This document shows, piece by piece, positions 54,301-63,279 of a stretch of 64,000 nt of DNA. Position 1 is the first letter of the stretch. Each line of letters starts with the position of its first letter. The notes below the pieces were generated by a model. The model did no database searches and was not told the DNA's origin. It saw only the letters and a list, made by a program, of their open reading frames with translations. This stretch comes from Chryseobacterium viscerum (GTDB taxonomy: Bacteria; Bacteroidota; Bacteroidia; Flavobacteriales; Weeksellaceae), in NCBI RefSeq assembly GCF_002899945.2, contig NZ_PPEG02000002.1, positions 248,001-312,000 on the forward strand, read 5' to 3'. A program made the position numbers and the translations under genes.

Positions 54301-55638
54301 GAATCCGAAAGCATTCACTGCCGCTACTTTTGGAAGTCCTGTTTTTGACCAGTTTTTGGCTTCCTGTACCGGCTCAAACCTTGTATTCTGCATATCCGAA
54401 GTTGGATTTTCACAGTATAGGGTTGGGGGTAAAGTATCGTGATGTAATGCTAAACAGGTTTTAATCAATCCTGCAATTCCTGCAGCTGGCATAGCATGCC
54501 CGATATTGGACTTTACAGATCCGATACCCGCTGCCGGAGCCGCTTCTTCTTTTCCGAAGAACTGAGCTAAGGTCTGAAGTTCTGTTTTATCTCCAAGGGG
54601 TGTTCCTGTGCCATGAGCCTCAAGATATCCCACTTTATTTTTATCTAAATCAGCATTGATCCAGGCCTGTTCTAAGGCTTTCAGCTGACCTTTTACGGAA
54701 GGGCTCATCACGCTGGTTCCATTACCATCGCTGCTGACGCCCACCCCTTTGATCACAGCATAGATTTTATCCTGATCCCGAACGGCATCTTCCAGTCGTT
54801 TTAACACGACGAAACCACACCCTTCACCGATCAATAGGCCGTCAGCATCCATGCTGAACGGTTTGATCTGCTGCTGATGAGACATGGCTCCCAACTGGGC
54901 AAAAATACTCCAGAAAGCAGCATTCTGTCCAGTGTGTACCCCTCCTGCGATCATGATATCGGAACGTCCTCTCTGAAGTTCCTGTACGGCATGGTCTACA
55001 GCGATTAAAGCACTGGCACAAGCAGCATCCACGGTAAAAGCAACGCCTCCTAAATCGAAGCGGTTGGCTACCAATGAAGCAACAAGATTAGGGATTAATC
55101 CCATAGCCGTATCTGCTGCGAAACGTCCTTTGCGTTCCTGAAAAGCGTGTTTTACTTTTTCAATATCTGCAGAAGAAACCTGAGGCAGCAATTCCTGTAA
55201 TAATGAGGAGATCTGTTCTCCGGTTCTTACAATTTCGATAGCACGGGTAGCGCCAGGACCTGTATAGTTTCCTTTACCAATGATGATTCCTGTTTTTTCA
55301 AGGGAAGTATTCTTTTGAAATACCCCTGCATCTTCCAGCGCCTTCTGTACCAGATCAAGGGTAAGCAAATGGTCAGGTTCCGTTCCCTGAACAGCCAATG
55401 GTAAAATACCAAATGCTGTAGGATCGAATGTATAATCAGGGATAAATCCTCCACGCTGACAGTAAAAACGGTCAACGGGACTTGTAGCATCACTGAAATG
55501 AACCGGATCTATCCGATCAGCCGGAGCCAGCTCGGTAGAATCGACTTTATTGACAATATTCTGCCAAAAAGTGTTGGCATCCTGTGCCCCGGGAAAGACA
55601 CAGGATAGACCAATTACAGCAACATCTGTTTTTTTCAT
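51385..55638 (-). CDS. Type I PKS: KS-AT-DH with C-terminal phosphopantetheinyl transferase
   Basis: The protein has 1417 aa. The ketosynthase (about 1-455) carries active-site Cys207 in DAACASA, His in EAHGTGT and NIGHAMPAAG. The acyltransferase (about 530-830) has AGHSLGEW (Ser605) and QSGFHSPF. A dehydratase-like double hotdog (about 945-1190) has HPYLIDHSLLRQ, MFHGDKYQG and LLDNAGQLFG. The C-terminal 4'-phosphopantetheinyl transferase (about 1280-1417) has GKPYL, GIDMELMEERS and WVAKEAYGKF. Having the PPTase fused lets the synthase activate its own ACPs. There is no ACP, KR or ER in this protein; those are in the upstream 2342-aa partner or the separate ACP. Confidence 0.9.
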   Translation of the reverse strand: MKKTDVAVIGLSCVFPGAQDANTFWQNIVNKVDSTELAPADRIDPVHFSDATSPVDRFYCQRGGFIPDYTFDPTAFGILPLAVQGTEPDHLLTLDLVQKALEDAGVFQKNTSLEKTGIIIGKGNYTGPGATRAIEIVRTGEQISSLLQELLPQVSSADIEKVKHAFQERKGRFAADTAMGLIPNLVASLVANRFDLGGVAFTVDAACASALIAVDHAVQELQRGRSDIMIAGGVHTGQNAAFWSIFAQLGAMSHQQQIKPFSMDADGLLIGEGCGFVVLKRLEDAVRDQDKIYAVIKGVGVSSDGNGTSVMSPSVKGQLKALEQAWINADLDKNKVGYLEAHGTGTPLGDKTELQTLAQFFGKEEAAPAAGIGSVKSNIGHAMPAAGIAGLIKTCLALHHDTLPPTLYCENPTSDMQNTRFEPVQEAKNWSKTGLPKVAAVNAFGFGGINAHVVLEGYDMPKKDHVLILARPTHEELLSALQNNETTIGEGDFRVVIFDPTPARVEKAIKIVSKNLTWKNKQDIWYTSTPLLKDGGKVAFVFPGLDGLAKGEVDSVSRYFGLTAPIETEGEGLLTDALNIFNNCSILDNSLKKLGIIPDMNAGHSLGEWLAGYSSELAEANSVKALIDVLNPETFELKDSKFIAIGAGIDVIKPFIAEISNLYVSNDNCPNQVILCGSNAALDELVPLLKANQIFHQVLPFQSGFHSPFIADKLDVILAGMEKAQFQQTKIPLWSATTLEPYPADQAAIRKLSAEHLVQPVRFRELIDRLYEEGARVFIQVGTGGLIGFIDDTLKGKAFSTIASSVPTRSALAQLQRVVASLFVEGKTIALDFLEIQNHTKRASGKGIKLELGSPIIRNFKEVKAMAQSFDTPKQYTATASAIATKSGHPLVQAFQDNVTDMIRMQEEVLTLFQNRPEITIQRPAPVTHSAPKPVRSTTFSKDLYVTLESHPYLIDHSLLRQPKGWAHVADMEPVIPMTMIFEQLAEIAEAEIPGTLVHKIMNVSVFQWMNVAKPFEKTVKGEWRGTNHAYLDIENFANAEVILKTSPVPTPTFNLSIGNLLPIERTPEEIYDMHMFHGDKYQGITEISAVGDKGIVGKIKGNGGKGSLLDNAGQLFGLWLQLTLVKDRIAFPVKIRDIEFFGDMHDQEGVFECTCMLTELNDEFAIADIILKRDGKVWCAITGWQNRRLEIDAPLWNVSMSPLHNRLSEEIAPEVFFFHQAYTRVASWDFILKRYFNQTEKQHHQQLLPNKKKNWMVSRVAVKDAVRNLLRQEKNHACFPITFEIRSDEVGKPYLISDFTEDIHISLAHKGKEAVGIARYGKSVGIDMELMEERSSGFYDMVFTDKELALLKDRDQAEWTTRFWVAKEAYGKFMGTGLKGNPKAFEVEVIKDDHLWINNIEIKTIKHKNYIIGWTL

Positions 55639-55658
55639 ACTTTAGTTTATACAGAGTT

Positions 55659-58600
55659 TTACCAATTATTTCCTGACATGATCAGCACCTGGCTTTCAGT
55701 TCCGTATTTTATCTCATTAAGGAAGATTTCTTTCCCTTCATCCAATGGAATCATGGAAATACCTCTACGCTCGTATTCGGATTCAAGGGTGGAAGAAACC
55801 ATTCCGGCTCCTTTCCAAGGTCCCCAGTTGATAGAGATTACTTTTCCTTTTAATCTTTTGTTTAAAGCATTCGCGTAATCATCCAGTACACTGTTTGCAG
55901 CGGCATAATCTGTCTGGCCTTTGTTGCCGTATACGGAAGCAATACTTGAGAACAGAACTACAAACTGGCAGTCTGAGCGAAGCTGTTCAGCCAATACACG
56001 AAGTGGTTTCACTTTGGTGTCGAATACACGTCCGAAAGAACTTGTCGTCTTTTGTTTGAATAATTTATCCTCTAAAAGACCTGCTCCATGGATAACTCCG
56101 TCCAGACGGTCATATTTTTCGTAAATACTGCTAATCAGGTTGCCTAAACCTTCTTCATCACAAAGGTCTAATGATTGATAAATAATGGTGTTTCCAAGTT
56201 CTTCCATATCACGGATCGTGCGTAGGATCTGATTGTTTTTGAAAACTCTTGTCGTTTCTTTTTCTATTTCTGCAGGAGAAGTGAATTTTCCGGACTTGAT
56301 AAGGAAACTTCTTATTTCTTCCTTGGTTTTCATCCCTTCAAATTCCTTCAGAGTAGATGCTTCATTTCTAGGGTCAGCGGATCTTCCCACGAGAATATAG
56401 GTACAAGGATACGCCTGAGACATGTGTTTTGCCAATTCAGCAGTGATTCCCTGTGCACCTCCCAATACCAATACCACAGATTTTTGATCTAATTGAATAT
56501 GAGCTTCACTCAGACTTGTTGACAATGGGGAAGGAATGATGTCTACTCTATGTCGCTGGTCGTTTTTATAAATAACTTCAGCAGGTTTATCGTTGGTAAG
56601 GATCTCTTTTAAAGTGATTTCAGCAATCTGATCTACTTCCTGAGGAGTGCTTAGGCTGATGAGTCTGCAGGTGGTATTATCAAATTCTCTTGCCAAACTT
56701 TTGAAAAGTCCCGGATATCCCTGGTGATGGCGTAATACACTTGCATCAGCGATTTCCTGAAGATGTGCAGGAATATCTGAGATTAAATACACCCATTTTA
56801 CTTTATCAAAATCCAGTTTTTTAATCAAGTCAACATGATCGATAATGCTTGGTTTATCAGTTGCCGAGAATAGGTCTAGCATGATTAATCCGTCAACGTT
56901 TGAAAGATCTTTTTCTGTATCTACCAATTCTACGATAGCTCCATGTTTTTCCAATTCGCTTTTAATCGCTGAGGTTTGTTTGCTGTCATCTTGTGTGATG
57001 GCGAAACGTTTCCCCTGCAGAACTTCAGTGTTTTGTACCAAAGAAGCATCGGTTGGAGTGATATCGAAACGAAGACGTGACAATACATTATTGGTAGTTT
57101 CAGGAGTGGCTGTTTCCTTTATTTCATTTTTAACTTCAGGAGTTTCACCGCTCATTTCGCTGATCCAGCTTGCCAAACCACGAAGTGTTTTAATAGCCGC
57201 TAATTTTTCCATTACATCATCAGCCTGCTCAAGGTTTTGACCAAAACCAATTTTGGTTTTAAGATCACCAATGATTTCCATACGCTTAATAGAATCAATA
57301 CTAAGATCTGCTTCCAAATCTAAGTCTAGCCCTAACATTTCTTTCGGGTAGCCTGTTTTTTCACTTACGATATTCAGAATAGCATTTTGAAGATCTTCAA
57401 GTGATAAGGTAGATTGAGCTTGTGGTTTTGATGTGTTAGACTCAGCTGCTGAACCATTACTTTCGGGAGTAGCTGTTTTATCTGCCCCAGAGAATTCAGT
57501 AAGCCATGAAACCAAGCCACTTAATGTTTTGATTCCTGCCAACTGTTCCATGACGGTATCTTCACTGGTATTTCCGTTACCCAAAGTTCCGAGTTCGTTA
57601 CGAAGTGTTCCGATGATCTCCACTCTTTTAATGGAGTCAATACTTAAGTCAGCTTCAAGGTCCATTTCCATACCCAGCATTTCCTGAGGATATCCTGTTT
57701 TATCGCTCACTACCTGTAGTAATAAGGATTTGATATCTCTTGATGGAGCTTGTTTCACAGCAGCAACGGCTACTGGTTTTTCTTGATGAACAGGCTGAAC
57801 CGGAATAGCAGACATTTGCTGATGAGCAGGTGCCGCAACCGGAGAAGTATATACAGGAGCAGGGAATGCCTGAGGATTCTGTCCCATAAAGGAAAGCATC
57901 ACATCACGCTGTGCCTGTATCATTAGTTTCATGCTGTTTAAATATTCCTGCAGCATACGTTCAGCGGTAGATTGCGCTTCCACTGCAGGGGGCTGGTTAT
58001 GAGTCGTAAAATTGTTCATGGGAATAGGGTTTGTGAGTGGTAATGCACCATTAGATGGCAGATTACCAGTGGTTGGGTGGGCAGTCTGCCCGTTAACACG
58101 CCAGATGGCAGGGCTTTTCTTATAAAGCTCAGGCTGGTTAAGATCAATAACCTTAACGCTTCGGCCGTCAAAAAGTTTATCAATATTGAAACTGCGTCCT
58201 GTCCCTAAATATTGGGCAAGCATGCAAAGGAGATGGGTAAACTTATTTCGGCTGTTGTCTTCAACATATAGGGTAAGCTGATCTTTTTCTAAACAAGATT
58301 TGGTCAATCCTGTAAGCACTTTTCCAGGTCCTACTTCGATGAATATTCTTGCACCGTCGTTGTACATTGCCTGAAGCTCTTCTACGAATTTTACAGGCTG
58401 TACCAAATGATCGGTAAGTCTTTCTTTTATTTCTGATGGATTCGTAGGATATACTTCTGCTGTAGTATTTGAGTAAACAGGAATTTGCATTTCTCCAAAA
58501 GGAACATCTTGTAATACCTCAGCATATAAACCTTTGGATTTTGCCAGTAATGGGCTGTGGAATGCACAGGCCACTTCCAGTTTTTTTGCTGAAATACCTT

Positions 58601-61600
58601 CTTGCTTCAGTACTTCCAGTAATTTGTTGATTGCTTCAGTACTTCCTGCAATAACACACTGAGTAGGAGCGTTGAAATTCACAGGATAACATCCTTCCAC
58701 TTTAGCAATGATCGGTTGTAAACGTTCCGGGGTAGCACTTGCTGCCAGCATTGAACCTGGATCTCCACCTTCTACTGAATCTAAAATAGATTGAGCTCTT
58801 TTAACACTTAGATCAACCAGTTTATCTTCTCCAAATACACCCGCAAAACATAAAGCCGGTATTTCACCATAGCTGTGACCTGCCAGCATATCCGGAACAA
58901 TCCCTAATGATTCTAGGAACTTAGCTAATGCAAGATCAACAATTCCTAAAAGCGGTTGTGCTAAACGAGTGTCTTTAATGGTTTCTTTTTGCTGTTTTAA
59001 ATCAGCTTCATTAAAGGTTTTAACCGGGAAAACTACTTTTTCAAGCTCAGGATAATCATCGATAATCTTACGCATAGCCGGGAAGACTACGAATAGATCA
59101 CGAGCCATATTGATTCTCTGGCTACCTTGTCCAGGGAATGTGAAAGCTACTTTACCTTCTTTTTTATTGACTGTAAAGGTATCTTTTGTCTCAATCCCTA
59201 GCAGGACTAGTTCGAGCTTCATCATGAGGTCCTCAGCGGTATCAGCAACAATACTGAACTGGATTGGCTTTTCTGAACTGATGCTTAAACTGTAAGCGAT
59301 ATCTTTTAATGGAATACCATCATTAATTTCTAGTAAAGCTTTAATCTGACCTGATTGTCCTTTCGCCTCTTCATAAGTGTCTCCGCGGAAAACAAATAAT
59401 TCTGAAGGCCATGACTGCATGACAATTGAATTATCCTGCTTAGGATGATTCGCAATTACCGTATGGAAATTGGTTCCTCCAAATCCGAAAGCACTGATTC
59501 CTGCATAACGGTTTTTCTCACCCCATAATCCACTTTCTGCATGGAATGCAAATGGACTGGTTTCAGCATTATAATAAGCATTGGGCTGCTGAAGGTGAAG
59601 GGTAGGTGGTTTTACACCATGGTATACAGCAAGGGAAGCTTTAATTAATCCTGCTAATCCTGCCGCACACTTGGTATGTCCGATCTGTGTTTTCACAGAA
59701 CCTAAATGAGTCTGTCCAGGTAATGCCCCTGAACGACTGAACAAATTAGTTAATGCACTTAATTCTGTTTTGTCACCTACAACGGTTCCTGTACCGTGAG
59801 CTTCCACTAAACCTACAGAAGCCGCACTGATCCCAGCTTGGGAATAAGCACGTTCTAGTGCTCTTACCTGGCCTATTTGTCTTGGAGCAGTAAGCCCAAG
59901 AGCTTTTCCATCACTGGATCCGCCCACTCCTTTGATGACTGAATAAATACGGTCACCATCGCGTACTGCATCTTCATATCTTTTTAATACCAGAATCGCA
60001 ATACCTTCTCCAAGAGCAATACCGTCTGCATCACTGTCAAATGTGGCACATCTTCCTTTTCTGGATAAAGCATGCGTGCTGGAGAACATCAGGTAATCAT
60101 TGATACCATTATGTAAATCTGCACCTCCTGCAAGAACCATATCAGATTTGCCCAATACAAGTTCCTGGCAAGCCAGATCAAGAGCTGCTAAAGAAGAAGC
60201 ACAAGCCGCATCTACAGTAAAGTTTCTACCGCCAAGATCCAGTCGGTTCGTAATCCTACCTGCGATTACATTGGCAAGAATTCCCGGGAATGAATCTTCT
60301 GTGGTATGTGGGAAAGCTTCTTTTACTTCTTCATGAAGCTCTCCGAAAACCTGCTTATAATATCCTCTGAAACTATAACTGTTGGCAAGATCATTACCAC
60401 CTTCAGCCCCTATAATTACAGAAATGTTGTCTCTGTTGATGTGTTTTTCGCCATATCCGGCATCTTCCATTGCACGTTTTGCTACCAGTAAGGTCAACAA
60501 TTGTGTAGGTTCAATGGCTGCAAGGGATTGTGGCGGAATTCCGAATGCTAATGGATCAAAATCTATTTTAGGAATGAATCCTCCCCATTTGGAGTGAGAG
60601 ACATCCGGTCCGTCAGAATCAGGATGGTAATACAATTCTTTATTCCATCTTTCATCCGGTACTTCGGTAACACTGTCTTTTCCTAAAATGATATTTCTCC
60701 AGTATTCATCAAGATTTTTAGCACCAGGGAAGATACATTCCATCCCTACGATGGCAATGTCTAATGGTTTTTCCATTGAAACCGGCTCTTCAGATAAGGC
60801 AGCATTCTTAACATGCTCGTAATTGTCAACGATGCTTTGATGAAGAGCTGCAAGGGAGATCACACGATTATGCATCGTAGCTACCTGCCCAATCATGTAC
60901 ATTCCTAAGTCAAGTTGATCATCCTTAGGAATATTGACAAGTTTGTCGCCCTGACGTTCTATACCTTTAGCTGCAATACGTAAACGGCCTACATTTAATT
61001 TTTCAAGTTGTTCCCATACCTGTTTTTTATCCATTCCTGCAGTAAGAAGCTTTGTCTTTTCTGCACTGAAATGGTTGGCGAATGCAGTGTTGAGACAACG
61101 TGTTTCATGTCCCGGAGCTGTTTCCAACAGGACTGTATCTTTTGCCTGCATTGCCTGTGCCTGGAATTCTTCCTGAATGGCTCCGGTCTGTACAGCTTCA
61201 TGAGTATACAGATAAGCGGTTCCCATCAATACTCCAATTTTTACTCCTCTTGCAGCTAATGGAGCTGCCATAATAGAAACAAATGCTGTTGAAAAAGCAT
61301 TATGGATTCCACCTGCAAAAAAGACACTGATGTTTTCAGGATGATCTTCTTTTAAGATACGTTCTATTTGTTTTTCCCAAAGTACTGTGCTTGAGAGTGG
61401 GCCTACATGGCCTCCGCACTCACGTCCTTCAAAAATGAAATTCTTGGCGCCTTCTTTCAGAAAAATATCCAGAAGGGCAGGGGATGGAACGTGTAAGAAG
61501 GATTTTATTCCTGCTTTTTCAAACACTTTAGCCTGAGCGGGTCTTCCGCCTGCGATCAAAACGACAGGAGGTTTCGCTTCTAATATATAAGAGGTCTGTT

Positions 61601-62687
61601 CTTCTCTTAATTCTTGCGGTGCAAATCCAAGAATCCCTACGCCCCATGTTTTTTCACCGGCCAGTTTTTTGGTATCCATCACCAAAGATTTTGCAGATTC
61701 TCCTTTCAATAAGGACAGCGCAACAAAAGGTAAGGCTCCGGCATCAGCAACAGCATTGGCAAATGAAGGAACATCACTCACACGGGTCATAGGACCTTGA
61801 GCAATAGGGTAGCTCAGACCCAATTCCTTAGCCATATTGTTATCTTTATCAACGACCTTCAAAGCTTTTGCCTGCTTCAGATGTCCATACATGGCTTCTT
61901 TGAATCCGAAAATCATTTTTTTCAGGGTTTTGAAGTCTTCATACAGGTCGGTTGCCAGCGAAATGTCTTGCCCCATCGGGATATAACATGTACTAAGATC
62001 CAGACCTGTAAAGTATTGTTTCAGATCTTCAGCCGTTGCATTTTCAGGTAATGCAGGTGAGTTGGGTCTTACCAATACGCGATGGTTCGCAATCACCTTA
62101 GTTTCTGTACCATTCAGTTTTGAGCATACATCTTTCAGTTCGTTAGGAACTGAACTTTCGGGAAACAGAGCCAGCTGGCTGTCCAGTACAACTCCTGTTG
62201 CTCCTAATGCTTTAAACGCCGCTGCGGTATGGAGACCTATTCCTCCCTGTACCCACACCGGAATGTTCTGGATTTCTTTGATCACACGCTGGAATAATAT
62301 AAACGTAGATTCATAGCCTACCAGCCCACCTGCTTCATTTCCTTTTATAATGATTCCTTCTGCTCCCAGTTGTTCAGCCTGTCTGGCTTCTTCCACACTG
62401 CTTATTTGATAAACGATAGGCAGGCTGGAAGGGTTTGACATTCCGAATGGAAGGATCGCAAATCTTACTTTTTCAGAAATTTGAAGAGATGTGAAATTGT
62501 CGTTAGAAAAATAAATACCATACGATGGTACGTCTATCTGGTCAAGTTGATGTAACGCTTCCTGTGCGGCTGTCAACTCATTTCCTAAACTTAGAACGGG
62601 AAATGCACCCGCCTGATGTAGTCTAGGGATAAGGTTAACGTCCGGTTTTTCAAAAGGCGTCAGTCCAATAATGGTTAGTTTTTTCAT
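55659..62687 (-). CDS. Type I PKS: NMO/PfaD-like, KS-AT-ACP-ACP-KR
   Basis: The protein has 2342 aa from the ATG giving MKKLTIIGLTPFEKPD; a start 69 bases upstream would translate through a hairpin and is unlikely. Order: two nitronate-monooxygenase/PfaD-like TIM barrels (about 1-230 and 295-560, with RECGGHVGPLS), the flavin enoyl-reductase type of PUFA synthases; KS (about 635-1090, Cys829, His964, His1004); AT (about 1180-1480, FPGQGSQR, Ser1272 in GHSYGE, CAFHSPLL which suggests malonyl use); ACPs with LSIDSIKRVE (Ser1685) and LSIDSIKRME (Ser1799); KR (about 2070-2310, LVLGGAQGIT and Tyr2261). With the next gene it forms an iterative PUFA/glycolipid-type synthase. Confidence 0.92.
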   Translation of the reverse strand: MKKLTIIGLTPFEKPDVNLIPRLHQAGAFPVLSLGNELTAAQEALHQLDQIDVPSYGIYFSNDNFTSLQISEKVRFAILPFGMSNPSSLPIVYQISSVEEARQAEQLGAEGIIIKGNEAGGLVGYESTFILFQRVIKEIQNIPVWVQGGIGLHTAAAFKALGATGVVLDSQLALFPESSVPNELKDVCSKLNGTETKVIANHRVLVRPNSPALPENATAEDLKQYFTGLDLSTCYIPMGQDISLATDLYEDFKTLKKMIFGFKEAMYGHLKQAKALKVVDKDNNMAKELGLSYPIAQGPMTRVSDVPSFANAVADAGALPFVALSLLKGESAKSLVMDTKKLAGEKTWGVGILGFAPQELREEQTSYILEAKPPVVLIAGGRPAQAKVFEKAGIKSFLHVPSPALLDIFLKEGAKNFIFEGRECGGHVGPLSSTVLWEKQIERILKEDHPENISVFFAGGIHNAFSTAFVSIMAAPLAARGVKIGVLMGTAYLYTHEAVQTGAIQEEFQAQAMQAKDTVLLETAPGHETRCLNTAFANHFSAEKTKLLTAGMDKKQVWEQLEKLNVGRLRIAAKGIERQGDKLVNIPKDDQLDLGMYMIGQVATMHNRVISLAALHQSIVDNYEHVKNAALSEEPVSMEKPLDIAIVGMECIFPGAKNLDEYWRNIILGKDSVTEVPDERWNKELYYHPDSDGPDVSHSKWGGFIPKIDFDPLAFGIPPQSLAAIEPTQLLTLLVAKRAMEDAGYGEKHINRDNISVIIGAEGGNDLANSYSFRGYYKQVFGELHEEVKEAFPHTTEDSFPGILANVIAGRITNRLDLGGRNFTVDAACASSLAALDLACQELVLGKSDMVLAGGADLHNGINDYLMFSSTHALSRKGRCATFDSDADGIALGEGIAILVLKRYEDAVRDGDRIYSVIKGVGGSSDGKALGLTAPRQIGQVRALERAYSQAGISAASVGLVEAHGTGTVVGDKTELSALTNLFSRSGALPGQTHLGSVKTQIGHTKCAAGLAGLIKASLAVYHGVKPPTLHLQQPNAYYNAETSPFAFHAESGLWGEKNRYAGISAFGFGGTNFHTVIANHPKQDNSIVMQSWPSELFVFRGDTYEEAKGQSGQIKALLEINDGIPLKDIAYSLSISSEKPIQFSIVADTAEDLMMKLELVLLGIETKDTFTVNKKEGKVAFTFPGQGSQRINMARDLFVVFPAMRKIIDDYPELEKVVFPVKTFNEADLKQQKETIKDTRLAQPLLGIVDLALAKFLESLGIVPDMLAGHSYGEIPALCFAGVFGEDKLVDLSVKRAQSILDSVEGGDPGSMLAASATPERLQPIIAKVEGCYPVNFNAPTQCVIAGSTEAINKLLEVLKQEGISAKKLEVACAFHSPLLAKSKGLYAEVLQDVPFGEMQIPVYSNTTAEVYPTNPSEIKERLTDHLVQPVKFVEELQAMYNDGARIFIEVGPGKVLTGLTKSCLEKDQLTLYVEDNSRNKFTHLLCMLAQYLGTGRSFNIDKLFDGRSVKVIDLNQPELYKKSPAIWRVNGQTAHPTTGNLPSNGALPLTNPIPMNNFTTHNQPPAVEAQSTAERMLQEYLNSMKLMIQAQRDVMLSFMGQNPQAFPAPVYTSPVAAPAHQQMSAIPVQPVHQEKPVAVAAVKQAPSRDIKSLLLQVVSDKTGYPQEMLGMEMDLEADLSIDSIKRVEIIGTLRNELGTLGNGNTSEDTVMEQLAGIKTLSGLVSWLTEFSGADKTATPESNGSAAESNTSKPQAQSTLSLEDLQNAILNIVSEKTGYPKEMLGLDLDLEADLSIDSIKRMEIIGDLKTKIGFGQNLEQADDVMEKLAAIKTLRGLASWISEMSGETPEVKNEIKETATPETTNNVLSRLRFDITPTDASLVQNTEVLQGKRFAITQDDSKQTSAIKSELEKHGAIVELVDTEKDLSNVDGLIMLDLFSATDKPSIIDHVDLIKKLDFDKVKWVYLISDIPAHLQEIADASVLRHHQGYPGLFKSLAREFDNTTCRLISLSTPQEVDQIAEITLKEILTNDKPAEVIYKNDQRHRVDIIPSPLSTSLSEAHIQLDQKSVVLVLGGAQGITAELAKHMSQAYPCTYILVGRSADPRNEASTLKEFEGMKTKEEIRSFLIKSGKFTSPAEIEKETTRVFKNNQILRTIRDMEELGNTIIYQSLDLCDEEGLGNLISSIYEKYDRLDGVIHGAGLLEDKLFKQKTTSSFGRVFDTKVKPLRVLAEQLRSDCQFVVLFSSIASVYGNKGQTDYAAANSVLDDYANALNKRLKGKVISINWGPWKGAGMVSSTLESEYERRGISMIPLDEGKEIFLNEIKYGTESQVLIMSGNNW

Positions 62688-62720
62688 GGCGTGATAATTA
62701 TTGAATGATAGCAAGAGCTT

Positions 62721-62773
62721 CATAACAAAACGCTGTGCCTTTCGGTAATAAGGCAAGAGCTTTTTTTGTTATG
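62721..62773 (-). promoter_or_regulatory. Leader hairpin 1 of the PKS operon
   Basis: CATAACAAAA faces TTTTGTTATG with an inner GCCTT/AAGGC pair. It lies 34 bp before the PKS start. A 10-base direct repeat GCAAGAGCTT flanks its left arm (62711-62720 and 62753-62762). It may act as an attenuator or ribosome-access control. Confidence 0.5.
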
Positions 62774-62927
62774 ATATAATAAAATTGGTTTTTGTTAAAT
62801 CGTCAACGGTTTGATTCGTTTTGTAGTAACTTTTCAATAATCTATTACTTTTTAATAGATTGTTTGATAGTAGGGTGATTTCCGGTTTTTCAAAAGGCAT
62901 TAGCCTGATTTTAGTCAAGTTTTTCAT
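62769..62927 (-). CDS. 52-codon leader frame, partial duplicate of the PKS 5' end
   Basis: It reads MKNLTKIRLMPFEKPEITLL and continues without similarity to a stop. The first 19 residues align with the PKS start (MKKLTIIGLTPFEKPDVNL, 12 identical), and the DNA matches at 38 of 50 positions with an exact offset of 240 bp. It is best seen as a duplicated, decaying 5' fragment, or a leader peptide. It lies between the candidate promoter and the PKS start, so it would be transcribed. Confidence 0.55.
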   Translation of the reverse strand: MKNLTKIRLMPFEKPEITLLSNNLLKSNRLLKSYYKTNQTVDDLTKTNFIIS

Positions 62928-62959
62928 AGCATTTACGGTATTGAAATGATTAATGATAT

Positions 62960-63012
62960 CTCATAACAAAACATCAATATCATCGGTATAAACGACGATA
63001 TCCCGTTATGAG
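62960..63012 (-). promoter_or_regulatory. Leader hairpin 2 of the PKS operon
   Basis: CTCATAAC / GTTATGAG (8 bp perfect) encloses ATATCATCG / CGACGATAT (one mismatch) around a 7-base loop. It repeats the CATAAC/GTTATG arms of hairpin 1, 240 bp away, so both were part of the same duplication. Confidence 0.55.
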
Positions 63013-63201
63013 GAAATAAAAATAATAAAATTATAATATATCTTCAATCATAAAAGCAATTTGATAATGATTTTTTAATAGAAAAATATCAATTGTTCAA
63101 ATACTATTAAAGTATATTTATTGTTTTCTTATTCTTAGAAACGTGACAATACAATCTTAGTAATTTTAAATATAAATAGTTATAGTTAAAAAAATGTTAA
63201 G

Positions 63202-63234
63202 CAAATATAGGAATAAAAAATAAAATATTTCAAA
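63202..63234 (-). promoter_or_regulatory. Bacteroidetes promoter of the PKS operon
   Basis: On the minus strand TTTG (63231-63234), a 21-bp spacer, then TATATTTG (63202-63209), an exact -33/-7 pair. The transcript would start near 63195, giving a leader of about 510 bases before the PKS ATG. Confidence 0.65.
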
Positions 63235-63253
63235 AAAGGGAGATTTGTTTTCG

Positions 63254-63279
63254 GGTATATTACAAAAAGATAATATACC
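63254..63279. promoter_or_regulatory. Inverted repeat upstream of the PKS promoter (candidate operator)
   Basis: GGTATATTA, an 8-base spacer, then TAATATACC: a perfect 9-bp inverted repeat. It ends 20 bp upstream of the -33 box, where an activator would sit. Confidence 0.5.

Noticed and set aside
56845..57240. 131-codon plus-strand frame inside the PKS gene
   Set aside because: Antisense to the ACP2/KR linker of the PKS, Ser-rich without domain; shadow of the real gene.
44845..62687. Flexirubin or aryl-polyene pigment cluster
   Set aside because: Those use dissociated type II KS/ACP genes and ammonia-lyase or aromatase genes; none are here.
62616..62756. Longer start of the PKS (69 bases upstream)
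   Set aside because: Would translate through the stem of leader hairpin 1; residues added have no family match.
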